In this document: piece by piece, positions 35,222 to 43,580 of the stretch
Layout: each line of letters starts with the position of its first letter
How positions within the stretch are numbered: position 1 is the first letter of the stretch
Assembly: GCF_900460245.1 (NCBI RefSeq)
Contig: NZ_UHIP01000001.1
Location: forward strand, 1,550,001 to 1,614,000
Length of the DNA: 64,000 bases
Source of the DNA: Vibrio fluvialis
GTDB lineage: Bacteria; Pseudomonadota; Gammaproteobacteria; Enterobacterales; Vibrionaceae
Reading direction: 5' to 3'
Notes under the pieces: generated by a model
Told to the model about the DNA's origin: nothing
The model's input: only the letters and a program-made list of their open reading frames with translations
The model's database searches: none
Program-made: the position numbers and the translations under genes

Positions 35222-36691
35222 ATGGAAAACGAACGGTTGACTAGACGGCCAACTGCGTGGCTCCTTTGCGCGTTAATGGCTTTGTTTACCCTCACTCTGT
35301 CCCTCCCCCTTTCTGCACAACCCAAAGCCTTGGTGATGAAACCTTTTGAGCAGCTCAGTGAAGAGAGCAAGGCCTGCGCCGCCTGTCATAAGGATGAAAA
35401 CCCGTCAATTTACGCCCAGTGGGGGCGCTCCAAACATTACGGCGCCAACGTGGGGTGCTATGAGTGTCACCAGGCATCACCGGACGATCCGGATGCGATC
35501 AAACACGAAGGCTACAACATCGCGGTGATTGTTTCGCCCAAAGATTGTGGCAACTGTCATACTCAGGAAGTACAGGAATTCTCTGCCAGTCACCACGCCA
35601 AAGCCGGGCAAATCATCGGCTCATTGGATAACTTCCTCGCGGAGGTGGTGGAAGGCGCCAACGTGCTGAACGGCGCCTCTCCGGCTGCGGTCAACGGTTG
35701 TTGGCAGTGCCATGGCTCAGAAGTCAAAGTGCTGGAGAACGGTGATCTGGATCCTGCAACCTGGCCAAATACCGGGATCGGCCGAATCAATCCGGACGGC
35801 TCTGTCGGTGCTTGTTCTGCATGTCACCAACGCCACGAGTTTGAAATGGTTCAGGCGCGCCGTCCTGAAGCGTGCGGCAAATGTCACTTGGGTCCGGATC
35901 ACCCCCAAAAAGAAATTTACGAAGAGTCCAAACACGGCATCAACTTCTTTGCGCATGTGGATCGCATGAATCTCGATTCTTCCAAATGGATTGTCGGTGA
36001 AGACTACGATTCCGCTCCAACCTGCGCCACTTGTCATATGTCAGCCACCCGCGAATTGCCCGTCACACACGATGTCGGCAACCGTATTTCCTGGACCTTG
36101 CGCCCTGCCGTCTCGGAAAAAATCGATGCCAAAGACAAAGCGTTGGGTAAAGAGACCAAGTCTTGGCAAGATCGCCGCGCCGATATGCAGAACGTGTGTG
36201 AATCGTGCCATACCAAATCGATGGTGGATAACTTCTATCAGCAGTTTGACTCTCTGGTAAATCTGTACAACGACAAGTTTGCCAAACCCGGCAAAGCCTT
36301 GATGGATACATTGATGAAGGAAGGCATGCTGACCGAAACTGGTTTTGACGAAGAGATCGAATGGACCTGGTTCTATCTGTGGCACCACGAAGGACGTCGC
36401 GCTCGTCACGGCGCCGCAATGCAGGCACCGGACTATGTGCAGTGGCACGGCCTGTTTGAAGTCGCGGAACGGTTCTACAGTCAGATGGTTCCTCAGTATC
36501 TCGAGGTGGTTGAAAAAGCGGAACACAAAGGCAATGTGGAAGGTGCGAAACGAGCACGCAGCGTGCTGGACGATATTCTGTCGCGTCCTGAACACGCTTG
36601 GTTCACGGGCAACGAACCCGAAGAAGTGAAACGTGCGCGCAAAGCAGCTCAGGACGCCTTTAAAGCGCGTTACCTCGACGAAAGCAAATAA
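35222..36691 (+). CDS. Octaheme c-type cytochrome, hydroxylamine oxidoreductase-like
   Basis: 489 residues. A Sec signal peptide (about 1-32) sends it to the periplasm. Eight CxxCH haem sites are present, starting at residues 52, 79, 109, 160, 198, 218, 268 and 326 (CAACH, CYECH, CGNCH, CWQCH, CSACH, CGKCH, CATCH, CESCH). The C-terminal helical part contains LWHHEGRRARHGAAM, as in the HAO family. Relatives include ammonia-oxidiser HAO and the epsilon-proteobacterial HaoA, which pairs with a NapC-like protein and is proposed to reduce nitrite to hydroxylamine or oxidise hydroxylamine. A NapC/NirT gene follows here, which favours a quinol-linked reductive role. Whether the HAO cross-linking tyrosine is present needs an alignment. 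Confidence 0.85.
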   Translation: MENERLTRRPTAWLLCALMALFTLTLSLPLSAQPKALVMKPFEQLSEESKACAACHKDENPSIYAQWGRSKHYGANVGCYECHQASPDDPDAIKHEGYNIAVIVSPKDCGNCHTQEVQEFSASHHAKAGQIIGSLDNFLAEVVEGANVLNGASPAAVNGCWQCHGSEVKVLENGDLDPATWPNTGIGRINPDGSVGACSACHQRHEFEMVQARRPEACGKCHLGPDHPQKEIYEESKHGINFFAHVDRMNLDSSKWIVGEDYDSAPTCATCHMSATRELPVTHDVGNRISWTLRPAVSEKIDAKDKALGKETKSWQDRRADMQNVCESCHTKSMVDNFYQQFDSLVNLYNDKFAKPGKALMDTLMKEGMLTETGFDEEIEWTWFYLWHHEGRRARHGAAMQAPDYVQWHGLFEVAERFYSQMVPQYLEVVEKAEHKGNVEGAKRARSVLDDILSRPEHAWFTGNEPEEVKRARKAAQDAFKARYLDESK

Positions 36692-36704
36692 CTCAGCGCC
36701 GACG

Positions 36705-36729
36705 GTTCGGGCACAAGCCGTGCCCGAAC
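36705..36729 (+). other. Intercistronic hairpin between the octaheme and tetraheme cytochrome genes
   Basis: Perfect ten-base stem GTTCGGGCAC/GTGCCCGAAC with a five-base loop and no U-tract. It may protect the upstream message or mark a processing site; the next gene begins after a strong GGAGG site. Confidence 0.65.
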
Positions 36730-36744
36730 CTCTCTGGAGGAATT

Positions 36745-37317
36745 ATGGGAGAGACATTCCCCGCTAAAACGTCGAGGCTTAAACGGCTTTGGCAATGGCT
36801 GAAAAAGCCATTATTGCTTGGCATTCCGATTGGTGTGTTCGTGTTATTGGCGGGTGCCGCCAGCTTTCAGGGCGTGATGGTGGCATCGAATCAGAACGCG
36901 TTCTGCTTTAGTTGTCACCTGAGCATGGACACTATCGTGCAGGAGTATCAAGCCTCGCCGCACTACGTGGATGAAAACACTATTCACGCCACTTGCGCTG
37001 ACTGCCACGTGCCGCACGAGTTTATCGACAAAATGAAAGTGAAAATTGTCGCCACTGCCGATATCTACCACATGTTGGTCGGAACCATTACCAAGGAAAA
37101 CTTCGAGCAACACCGGCCACGGCTGGCACAAATGGTGTGGGACGATATGGTCGCCAACGATTCGGCCAATTGCCGTCATTGTCATGTCGGCGATAACTTT
37201 GATCTGAGCAAACAACCGCAACGCGCTCGGCTCAATCACGAGCAAATGACCAAGCGCGGCGAAACCTGCATCGATTGCCATACTGGCATCGCGCACAAAC
37301 GTATCACCATTGAATAA
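36745..37317 (+). CDS. NapC/NirT-family tetraheme cytochrome c, quinol-oxidising partner
   Basis: 190 residues. One N-terminal membrane helix (LLLGIPIGVFVLLAGAASF, about 29-47) anchors a periplasmic head with four CxxCH motifs: CFSCH, CADCH, CRHCH and CIDCH. Proteins of this type take electrons from the quinol pool and hand them to periplasmic reductases. It has the same layout as CycX, the partner of HaoA in epsilon-proteobacteria, and is in an operon with the octaheme cytochrome. A strong GGAGG lies six bases before the ATG. A terminator follows at 37345. Confidence 0.9.
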   Translation: MGETFPAKTSRLKRLWQWLKKPLLLGIPIGVFVLLAGAASFQGVMVASNQNAFCFSCHLSMDTIVQEYQASPHYVDENTIHATCADCHVPHEFIDKMKVKIVATADIYHMLVGTITKENFEQHRPRLAQMVWDDMVANDSANCRHCHVGDNFDLSKQPQRARLNHEQMTKRGETCIDCHTGIAHKRITIE

Positions 37318-37344
37318 TTGTCTGGATTACAAAGCTTCTCTATC

Positions 37345-37370
37345 AAGCCACCTGAACGGTGGCTTTTCTT
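37345..37370 (+). terminator. Terminator after the cytochrome operon
   Basis: Stem AAGCCACC/GGTGGCTT followed by TTTCTTT. Confidence 0.75.
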
Positions 37371-37492
37371 TGCGACAACACGCGATGTTGGCTCGATCAC
37401 TCATTTATTGAGCAATCAACAAAAATAACCTTTAGTTTTCAATCGAATTGGCCGCTAAAATACAGACATACTCCGATTTGACTGATTGAACT

Positions 37493-37846
37493 GTGAAAGC
37501 ATCCGAACTCAAAGCACTTTTAAATTCTCTGCCCGATGATTGCGACCCTGATGTTGTGATGGGCGAAGTGTGGCTTCCCGAACAACTGGTCAATGTCCAG
37601 TTGGACGATAAGCTGCTGTTTCTCGAGTTCGATAACGCACCTGAAGAGGGCGAAGGCGAAGAGGAAGGTCGCGGTTTTGTCGAACACGAAGTGGAGCTTA
37701 TTCGTGAACAAGTAATGCACATTTTACAAGACGATTGCGCAACCCGAGCCAAAGCTGAGGCATTATTAGCGCTGATGTTAGTTGCCCATGAGCGAACCAG
37801 TTCAGAATTCATCGAAATGCTGGGCTCTATGGAAGAGGAAAACTAG
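37493..37846 (+). CDS. Small acidic protein of unknown function
   Basis: 117 residues from a GTG start. The sequence is strongly acidic, with a Glu/Gly run (EEGEGEEEG) in the middle and no membrane segment, signal or cysteine cluster. The C-terminal half (VEHEVELIREQVMHILQDD, AKAEALLALMLVAHERTSS) should be helical. Its TAG stop forms part of the ribosome binding site of the PhoD-like phosphatase gene, which starts nine bases later, so the two are coupled. No family recognised. It could be a partner or inhibitor of the phosphatase, but this rests on position only. Confidence 0.75.
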   Translation: MKASELKALLNSLPDDCDPDVVMGEVWLPEQLVNVQLDDKLLFLEFDNAPEEGEGEEEGRGFVEHEVELIREQVMHILQDDCATRAKAEALLALMLVAHERTSSEFIEMLGSMEEEN

Positions 37847-37854
37847 GAGCCATT

Positions 37855-39783
37855 TTGACGCATTATCAAACCACATCACTGCCCTTTTTACTGGCGGGAC
37901 CTATCGTTCGAAAGAGTTCTGCAAACGAGCTGGTGATCTGGTTTGCCACTTCAGAGGCACCTCAAGGCCAGCTTGAGTTATTCACTCCCGATTCTACTGC
38001 TCCGCTGGTAAGTCATCCATTTGCCGACACGCAAAGCTACCAAATTGGCGAACACGCTTGGGTATGCCAAGTTCAGATTAAACACCATTTCACACTTGAA
38101 ACGCTTTATCAGTACGAACTGGTGACCCAGTATGGCGCGGTAAGTGAGCTTTATCCTGACCTGCGTTACAAGGGAGAAACTCGTTTTTCGCTGTGGCTTT
38201 CTGGCAAAGCCGATCATGTACTGCATGGTTCGTGTCGCAATCCACATCATTTTGCTAAAGACGCATTGGTGACCGCCGACGAGCACATCGAACGCTTGCC
38301 TGCCAACGAACGTCCGGACCTTTTGATGATGAGCGGCGATCAGATCTACGCCGACCACGTTGCCGGGCCAACACTTTACGCGATTCACAGTGTGATTGAA
38401 CGTTTGGGGCTGTATACCGAAACCTTTGAGCAATCGCCCGTCGCCAACAGTGAGGCCTTGTACCAACATGCGCACTGTTTTTACGGCCGAGACCAACTTT
38501 TGCCGCACTCCATCGGCGAACAACGCTTTTTTGATCGCCTGCTGCCGCGCAAACCCACGCCGATATTCAGTTCTACCGACAATGACAACCATCTGATCTC
38601 ACTGGCGGAATTCTTTGCCATGTATCTGCTGATGTGGTCGCCAGCCTTGTGGCAGGACATTCACTTTGATGACAGCGATAGCTTGCAACTGGCAAACGCA
38701 ACCCATCGTATTCCGGCCGACAAGCTCACCGAATGGCAAAATGAGCTGAAGAACATTCGCGAGTTTGCTTCTGGGTTGGGCCAGGTTCAACGGCTGATGG
38801 CCCACCTGCCGACCTATATGATCTTTGATGATCACGATGTCACCGATGACTGGAATCTCACCGTTGGTTGGGAACAAGCCGCCTACAGTAATGCTTTTTC
38901 CAAGCGCATCATCGGCAACGCCCTGATCAGCTACTGGTTGTTTCAAGGCTGGGGGAATGAGCCGGACAACTTCGACACCGCGTTCCATCAACTTGCAGAG
39001 GCTTATTGTCGGTCTCCGCAACCCTCAACTCAGGATGCGTGGATTGCACACCTCTACCCGTTCGAAAAGTGGCACTACACTACAGACACCTCACCAAAGA
39101 TGGTGGTGCTGGATACCCGCACGCGGCGCTGGCGCTCTGAATCACGCATGAATAAACCCTCAGGGCTGATGGACTGGGAAGCGATGATGGAGTTTCAGCA
39201 AGCGTTGATGAACGAAGATAAAGTGATCATTGTGTCAGCAGCGCCGATGTTCGGCGTCAAATTCATTGAAGCGCTGCAACGCATGATGACATGGCTCGGC
39301 AAACCGCTGATCATAGACGCCGAAAACTGGATGGCGCACCCCGGCAGTGCCAACACGCTGGTGAGTATTTTTACTCACACCAAAACGCCGTCCAACTATG
39401 TAATTTTGTCGGGCGATGTGCACTATTCGTTCGCCTACGACATTCAACTGCGCTCAAGAAAATCGAGCCCGAATATTTTCCAGATTACCTGTAGCGGTAT
39501 CAAAAACCAGTTTCCAGAACCCCTGCTCTCATTCTGCGATACCATGGACCGCCTGCTCTACAGCCCACGTTCTCCTTTGAACTTGCTCACCAAACGCAAG
39601 CGGTTAAAAATCCGCAAACGCGCGCCGAGCTCAGAAAAAATCAAACGATTAGTGAACTGTGCAGCGATTGGAGAACTCAAACTAGATAAGAGTGGCAAAC
39701 CGAGTTCGGTGGCAATCCTCACCAGTGATGGCCAACGTATTACTTTTGCGCCGACTCAGCAACGTTCAAAGACTCACGATTAG
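37855..39783 (+). CDS. PhoD-like metallophosphatase without export signal
   Basis: 642 residues from a TTG with AGGAG six bases upstream, overlapping the end of the previous gene. Metal-binding motifs of the calcineurin-like PhoD group are present: HGSCRNP (about 123), SGDQIYADH (about 162-170), FDDHDVTDDW (about 323-332) and LSGDVHYSFAYD (about 518-529). PhoD enzymes are phosphodiesterases or monoesterases, usually exported by the Tat pathway. This protein has neither Tat nor Sec signal, so it should act in the cytoplasm, which is unusual. A basic segment (LLTKRKRLKIRKRAPSSEKIKR) near residues 580-601 might bind nucleic acid or anionic lipid. Confidence 0.85.
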   Translation: MTHYQTTSLPFLLAGPIVRKSSANELVIWFATSEAPQGQLELFTPDSTAPLVSHPFADTQSYQIGEHAWVCQVQIKHHFTLETLYQYELVTQYGAVSELYPDLRYKGETRFSLWLSGKADHVLHGSCRNPHHFAKDALVTADEHIERLPANERPDLLMMSGDQIYADHVAGPTLYAIHSVIERLGLYTETFEQSPVANSEALYQHAHCFYGRDQLLPHSIGEQRFFDRLLPRKPTPIFSSTDNDNHLISLAEFFAMYLLMWSPALWQDIHFDDSDSLQLANATHRIPADKLTEWQNELKNIREFASGLGQVQRLMAHLPTYMIFDDHDVTDDWNLTVGWEQAAYSNAFSKRIIGNALISYWLFQGWGNEPDNFDTAFHQLAEAYCRSPQPSTQDAWIAHLYPFEKWHYTTDTSPKMVVLDTRTRRWRSESRMNKPSGLMDWEAMMEFQQALMNEDKVIIVSAAPMFGVKFIEALQRMMTWLGKPLIIDAENWMAHPGSANTLVSIFTHTKTPSNYVILSGDVHYSFAYDIQLRSRKSSPNIFQITCSGIKNQFPEPLLSFCDTMDRLLYSPRSPLNLLTKRKRLKIRKRAPSSEKIKRLVNCAAIGELKLDKSGKPSSVAILTSDGQRITFAPTQQRSKTHD

Positions 39784-39857
39784 GCCATTTGGGTTGTGAA
39801 ATGGAACGCTCGTCGCCATCTATACTTAAACCAACGATTTTTGAAAAGGCATCACTT

Positions 39858-40304
39858 ATGTTCAATGCGATTACTTCACTGTTTAAACAATTGCTCGACG
39901 GTCAGGATCTGAGTCGACAGAAGCAGAGCCCGAACCTCGCCATTGCATGCTTACTGAGTGAAGTGGCAGGTGCCGACCATCAGATTGATGACAAAGAGCA
40001 GCAAGCGAAACTCACGCTGCTTCAGCGTCTGCTCGGTCTTGACGAGAGTGAAGCTAATGTACTTATCGACAGTGCGGACGAACAGATTCGCCAGTCGGCT
40101 TCACTGTATGATTTTACTTCACAGCTGCGTGAACTGACTCAGGAAACCCGCTTTGAACTTATCAAAGCGATGTGGGAAGTCGCGCACGCCGACGGCGAGA
40201 TCGATCCACTGGAAGATGCTGTGATTCGCAAAGCCGCTGAGCTGCTCTATGTCGATCACAGTCAGTTTATTCGCGCCAAACTGATGGTTACAGACGGTAA
40301 ATAA
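39858..40304 (+). CDS. TerB-like tellurite resistance domain protein
   Basis: 148 residues from the ATG at 39858; an in-frame ATG at 39789 would add an unlikely N-terminus. The helical TerB domain shows two acidic metal-site-like loops, SEVAGADHQIDDKEQQ (about 35-50) and WEVAHADGEIDPLEDAVI (about 108-125). TerB-domain proteins bind divalent metal and are linked to membrane stress and phage or tellurite resistance, but single-gene members like this are widespread and poorly understood. No other ter genes are nearby. A terminator follows. Confidence 0.85.
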   Translation: MFNAITSLFKQLLDGQDLSRQKQSPNLAIACLLSEVAGADHQIDDKEQQAKLTLLQRLLGLDESEANVLIDSADEQIRQSASLYDFTSQLRELTQETRFELIKAMWEVAHADGEIDPLEDAVIRKAAELLYVDHSQFIRAKLMVTDGK

Positions 40305-40321
40305 CGGCTTTGGATGGAAAA

Positions 40322-40352
40322 AGAAAAAGCGCAGTCAACACTGCGCTTTTTA
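40322..40352. terminator. Terminator after the TerB gene
   Basis: Stem AAAAAGCGCAGT/ACTGCGCTTTTT, A-run and T-run on both sides. Confidence 0.85.
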
Positions 40353-40473
40353 ATTGGTCGTATTTCTAATACCGTCTAGCCTAAGACGTTGTTAGCATCA
40401 TTTTCCCGATTTGCTGATGGAGAAGATTAACGATCTTGCATGACAGAAAGATTACCGCTTTTTGAGCAAGCAG

Positions 40474-41004
40474 TTACAGCATCGTCAACGCGAGCCTGGC
40501 CAGATTATAAGCATCCACATAGCCGGAGTGCTGACGCCCTTCCCACTCAATGCCTTTCGCTTCCTGAGCGGCACGATGGCCAATTCGCTTGTCCTTCAGC
40601 CGATTCTGGATCCGGTAAAGTGTGGCCAGATTAACAAACTCTTGAAACGGTACGTCGATACCTTTAGCACGACACTCGTTAATCAGGATCAGATCATCGC
40701 GTCCCCAAGATGCATAAATCTTCTGTGAGCCGCCAAAATTTTTCACCATCGATTGAATCACAGCCGCCAAAGGTCGGCCCTGCTTTTCAATCTTACGCGG
40801 CGTGATACCCGTTAACTCGGCGCAAAACAGCGACACTTCGTCCTGTTCTGGTTTCACGTAATATTGAGCACGCTTGACGATTTCACCTGCAGTTAAATCA
40901 ATCTCAGCCAGACCCACTTCAATGATCTCACCTGTGGTGCCCACTCCGTTTTCATTCCAACAGCACATTTCCAAATCGAAGCACACGACCCGGTTATAGT
41001 TCAT
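40474..41004 (-). CDS. DEDDh-type 3'-5' exonuclease
   Basis: 176 residues from the ATG at 41004 (MNYNRVVCFDLEMCCW); an upstream ATG at 41055 is less likely. The exonuclease motifs are FDLEMCCW (D and E of motif I), YASWGRDDLILINE (motif II Asp) and HSGYVDAYNLARLA (motif III His and Asp), the set of the DEDDh superfamily. The CCW after the first motif and the overall size recall the KapD/ERI-1-like group that trims RNA 3' ends. The substrate, RNA or DNA, is not defined. It sits in front of a CHASE-GGDEF gene on the same strand but without tight coupling. Confidence 0.87.
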   Translation of the reverse strand: MNYNRVVCFDLEMCCWNENGVGTTGEIIEVGLAEIDLTAGEIVKRAQYYVKPEQDEVSLFCAELTGITPRKIEKQGRPLAAVIQSMVKNFGGSQKIYASWGRDDLILINECRAKGIDVPFQEFVNLATLYRIQNRLKDKRIGHRAAQEAKGIEWEGRQHSGYVDAYNLARLALTML

Positions 41005-41088
41005 TGCCAAATCCAGTCCTCTGTCGAAAAATTCAAAGCGCGCTATGTTACCCAACTCTGTGAAAAAACTCGACGCCCAATCGGCAAT

Positions 41089-42606
41089 TTAGTCAGCAAT
41101 TGAGACCTGATTTCGCCCTTTTGCTTTACTTTCGTACAACATAGTGTCGGCGCGTTGCAACAGTTCCTGCTCGGAATACCCTTCATTGATGGCCGCCCCG
41201 ATACTCAGCGAAACCGAAAGCTGGTGATAATCGGTGTCAAAGCGGCTTAACTCCACTGTGCGCCGAATCGTTTCCAGATAGCTCTTCAATTGCTCTGGCT
41301 CCGTCACATGACAGAGTATCGAAAACTCATCACCACCAGTGCGGACAAAAATATCCTCCGGATCAAGCAGAGTTTCGATGGTTTTCGTCACAGCAACCAG
41401 CACCTGATCCCCGGCCAGATGGCTGTAGCGGTCGTTAATCGATTTGAAGTTGTCAATGTCAAAACTGACCAGAGTAAATGGCTTCTGGTCGCGCACATAC
41501 ACATCGAGAATCCGGTTAAACGCGCGGCGGTTGAAAATACCCGTCAAGCTGTCGTGTTCTACCATAAAACGCAGCTCTTTGGTCCGTTCTTCCAATTTGG
41601 AATTGAGCGTCTCTTTTTCACGGATCAGCAAATGGCTCACAAAACCCAACAGCAACGCAATCATGCTGCCACCAATACCAAGCCCAATCAGTACCCATTT
41701 ATCATTCTGAGTCAACGGCTGAGGGAGGCGAAAATCCACCAACCATTCGCGATTCGGCAATTCAACTCTACGAGTCACCTGAAGGCCTTCACCGTGAATC
41801 CAGTTGTTGCTCTGATAGAGCACCGGATCATCTTCAGAATCAAAACCAGTATCGACCACACGCAGTGCCATCTGGTGCTCTGCGGCCGTTTTGAGAACCA
41901 ATTCATCAAAGTAGACCGACAGACGAATTACACCCACCATCACACCCAGTAAATGATGACGATACTGATCAAACACCGGATGATAAATCAGTAATCCATC
42001 TTTGGGGGTTGACGAGTCTCGGCCATCCTGAAGGAGCCGAATTTTGTCAGAGACACTGGGATTGGTAGTGGTTGAAATATAGTCCAACACGAATTCAAAG
42101 CGTTTACGTGATGAATAAAAGCCCAGCAGGTCGATGTTTACTGGCGTCCGGGGAAAAATATCGGTCACCGCAAAGATAGGCTCACCTTTCAGTTGATAAC
42201 CATATACGATTTTACCGCCTTCAAGCACCGTATAAATCGTAAAGCCTGGATAACGTTTTGCCATCTTGGCTTCATAGGCTGGTATATCTTGGACTTCGAT
42301 TCGCTGTAACCACTGCAAACCGATTAAACTTTTTGAACCAGAGAGAACGTCACTGGCGTAAATGCGAAAACGACTCCAATTCATCGGACTGACGCTGTGA
42401 AAGAAATTGGCACCTGAACCGATGAAATGAATATCACTGTTCACAAACTGCTGCAGTGATTGCACCTGTCGATCCGCCAAGTTCTCAAACATCGTTTTGG
42501 TATAACGCTGCTGCACCAGATAAGCCACAGAGACAACACCAACGGTAAACAATAAAGTGAGCAAAGTAATGCTAAATGGCAGGAAATTTTTGAATTTTTT
42601 AGTCAT
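41089..42606 (-). CDS. Diguanylate cyclase with CHASE sensor domain
   Basis: 505 residues. Two membrane helices, about 9-30 and 303-327, bracket a periplasmic CHASE domain (about 75-230; LIGLQWLQRIEVQDIPAYEAKM is typical). A GGDEF domain occupies about 345-505, with FDIDNFKSINDRYSHLAGD and an intact active site TGGDEF, so it should make cyclic-di-GMP. The inhibitory RxxD position reads DPED, so product inhibition through that site is not expected. CHASE domains sense small extracellular ligands, unknown here. The ATG is followed by a basic stretch KKFKNF before the first helix. Confidence 0.92.
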   Translation of the reverse strand: MTKKFKNFLPFSITLLTLLFTVGVVSVAYLVQQRYTKTMFENLADRQVQSLQQFVNSDIHFIGSGANFFHSVSPMNWSRFRIYASDVLSGSKSLIGLQWLQRIEVQDIPAYEAKMAKRYPGFTIYTVLEGGKIVYGYQLKGEPIFAVTDIFPRTPVNIDLLGFYSSRKRFEFVLDYISTTTNPSVSDKIRLLQDGRDSSTPKDGLLIYHPVFDQYRHHLLGVMVGVIRLSVYFDELVLKTAAEHQMALRVVDTGFDSEDDPVLYQSNNWIHGEGLQVTRRVELPNREWLVDFRLPQPLTQNDKWVLIGLGIGGSMIALLLGFVSHLLIREKETLNSKLEERTKELRFMVEHDSLTGIFNRRAFNRILDVYVRDQKPFTLVSFDIDNFKSINDRYSHLAGDQVLVAVTKTIETLLDPEDIFVRTGGDEFSILCHVTEPEQLKSYLETIRRTVELSRFDTDYHQLSVSLSIGAAINEGYSEQELLQRADTMLYESKAKGRNQVSIAD

Positions 42607-42947
42607 AAAGCCTGAAACTTAACGGTAGATAGGTTGTGTTTACCTTTAACTCTCTAGCACGTCAACAACCCATTTAACAATCTATTGATATGACTCAAAT
42701 TACATAAAAATTCTAACTATCAGATGACACATGATGCGTAATAAACTGCGCTCATTTATGTTAGCACTGACATTTTGTTTAAAAGATCGGCTATCAAACC
42801 AGTTAGAAAGTGAGAATCTGCCTTTTCTGCAAGCCTTGAGCCTTGAATATGGTAATATCCGCCCTTATTTTTTGCTAAATTCTGACTATTCTGTGCAATG
42901 GATTTTACAACCGTTCATTGCCTACCTACATCTACAGAGATTTCATC
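42607..42947. other. Gap between the CHASE cyclase gene and the DUF2760-Hsp70 operon
   Basis: 341 bases. The left part is A+T-rich and carries the divergent cyclase promoter; the right part has a good sigma-70 candidate before the DUF2760 gene. An open frame at 42731-43087 has no plausible ribosome binding site and is not accepted. Confidence 0.6.
42842..42871 (+). promoter_or_regulatory. Promoter candidate of the DUF2760-Hsp70 operon
   Basis: TTGAAT (42843-42848), 17-base spacer, TATTTT (42866-42871) gives a sigma-70 promoter. The same bases can be read as a weaker heat-shock sigma-32 type: CTTGAA, 14-base spacer, CCCTTATTT against CCCCATNT. Confidence 0.45.
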
Positions 42948-43580
42948 ATGAACTTCGATTTACATTTGATTCCAACAACCTTCGATATGCTTCATGCCGG
43001 TTTAGCTGCATCCAGCGTCCTTTTGCTGATCCTTGCGGTATCACGCAAGTCGAAAATCATCGAGAAAGTCGTAGAGAAGCCGGTTGAAAAAATCGTCGAA
43101 GTGGAAAAACCCGTCGAGAAGATCGTCGAAGTCGAAAAAATCGTTGAAGTCGAAAAAGTGATCGAAAAAGTGGTGGAAGTTGAATCCAAACTGGCCACGG
43201 CTTCTACTGACTCTGCGATGCAACTACTTTCCCTATTCCAACAGGAAGCACGCCTGATCGACTTCCTGAAAGAAGACGTCACTAGCTTCTCTGATGAAGA
43301 AGTGGGCGCAGCGGCACGCGTTATCCACGCTGGCGGCCAAAAAGTACTGAAAGAGTATGTGGCGCTGACTCCGGTTCGCAGCGAAGACGAAGAGTCTCGC
43401 ATTACTATCGCGGAAGGCTTCAACCCACAAGAAGTTCGCCTGACAGGTAACGTTACTGGCAACGCACCGTTTACCGGCACACTGATCCACAAAGGCTGGA
43501 AAGCTGAATCAATGACACTGCCAAAACTGGCGGAAAACTACGATGCTTCGATTATTGCCCCTGCTGAGGTAGAGCTGTAA
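42948..43580 (+). CDS. Membrane-anchored DUF2760 protein
   Basis: 210 residues from the ATG at 42948. One membrane helix (MLHAGLAASSVLLLILAVS, about 14-32) is followed by the basic RKSK, which places the rest in the cytoplasm. A stalk of Val/Glu/Lys repeats (units such as VEKIVEVEKP, about residues 40-78) leads to the C-terminal DUF2760 domain (about 90-210; SLFQQEARLIDFLKEDVTSFSDEEVGAAA and GTLIHKGWKAESMTLPKL). It shares one base with the next start codon (TAATG), so it is coupled to the first Hsp70 gene. The function of DUF2760 is unknown; the arrangement suggests a membrane platform for the Hsp70 partners. Confidence 0.85.
   Translation: MNFDLHLIPTTFDMLHAGLAASSVLLLILAVSRKSKIIEKVVEKPVEKIVEVEKPVEKIVEVEKIVEVEKVIEKVVEVESKLATASTDSAMQLLSLFQQEARLIDFLKEDVTSFSDEEVGAAARVIHAGGQKVLKEYVALTPVRSEDEESRITIAEGFNPQEVRLTGNVTGNAPFTGTLIHKGWKAESMTLPKLAENYDASIIAPAEVEL

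Noticed and set aside
39858..40304. Start of a tellurite resistance (ter) or phage defence island
   Set aside because: Only a single TerB-domain gene is present, with housekeeping-like neighbours and no other ter genes.
42731..43087. 118-residue plus-strand open frame before and across the DUF2760 start
   Set aside because: No plausible ribosome binding site, overlaps the DUF2760 gene in another frame and lacks a coding pattern.
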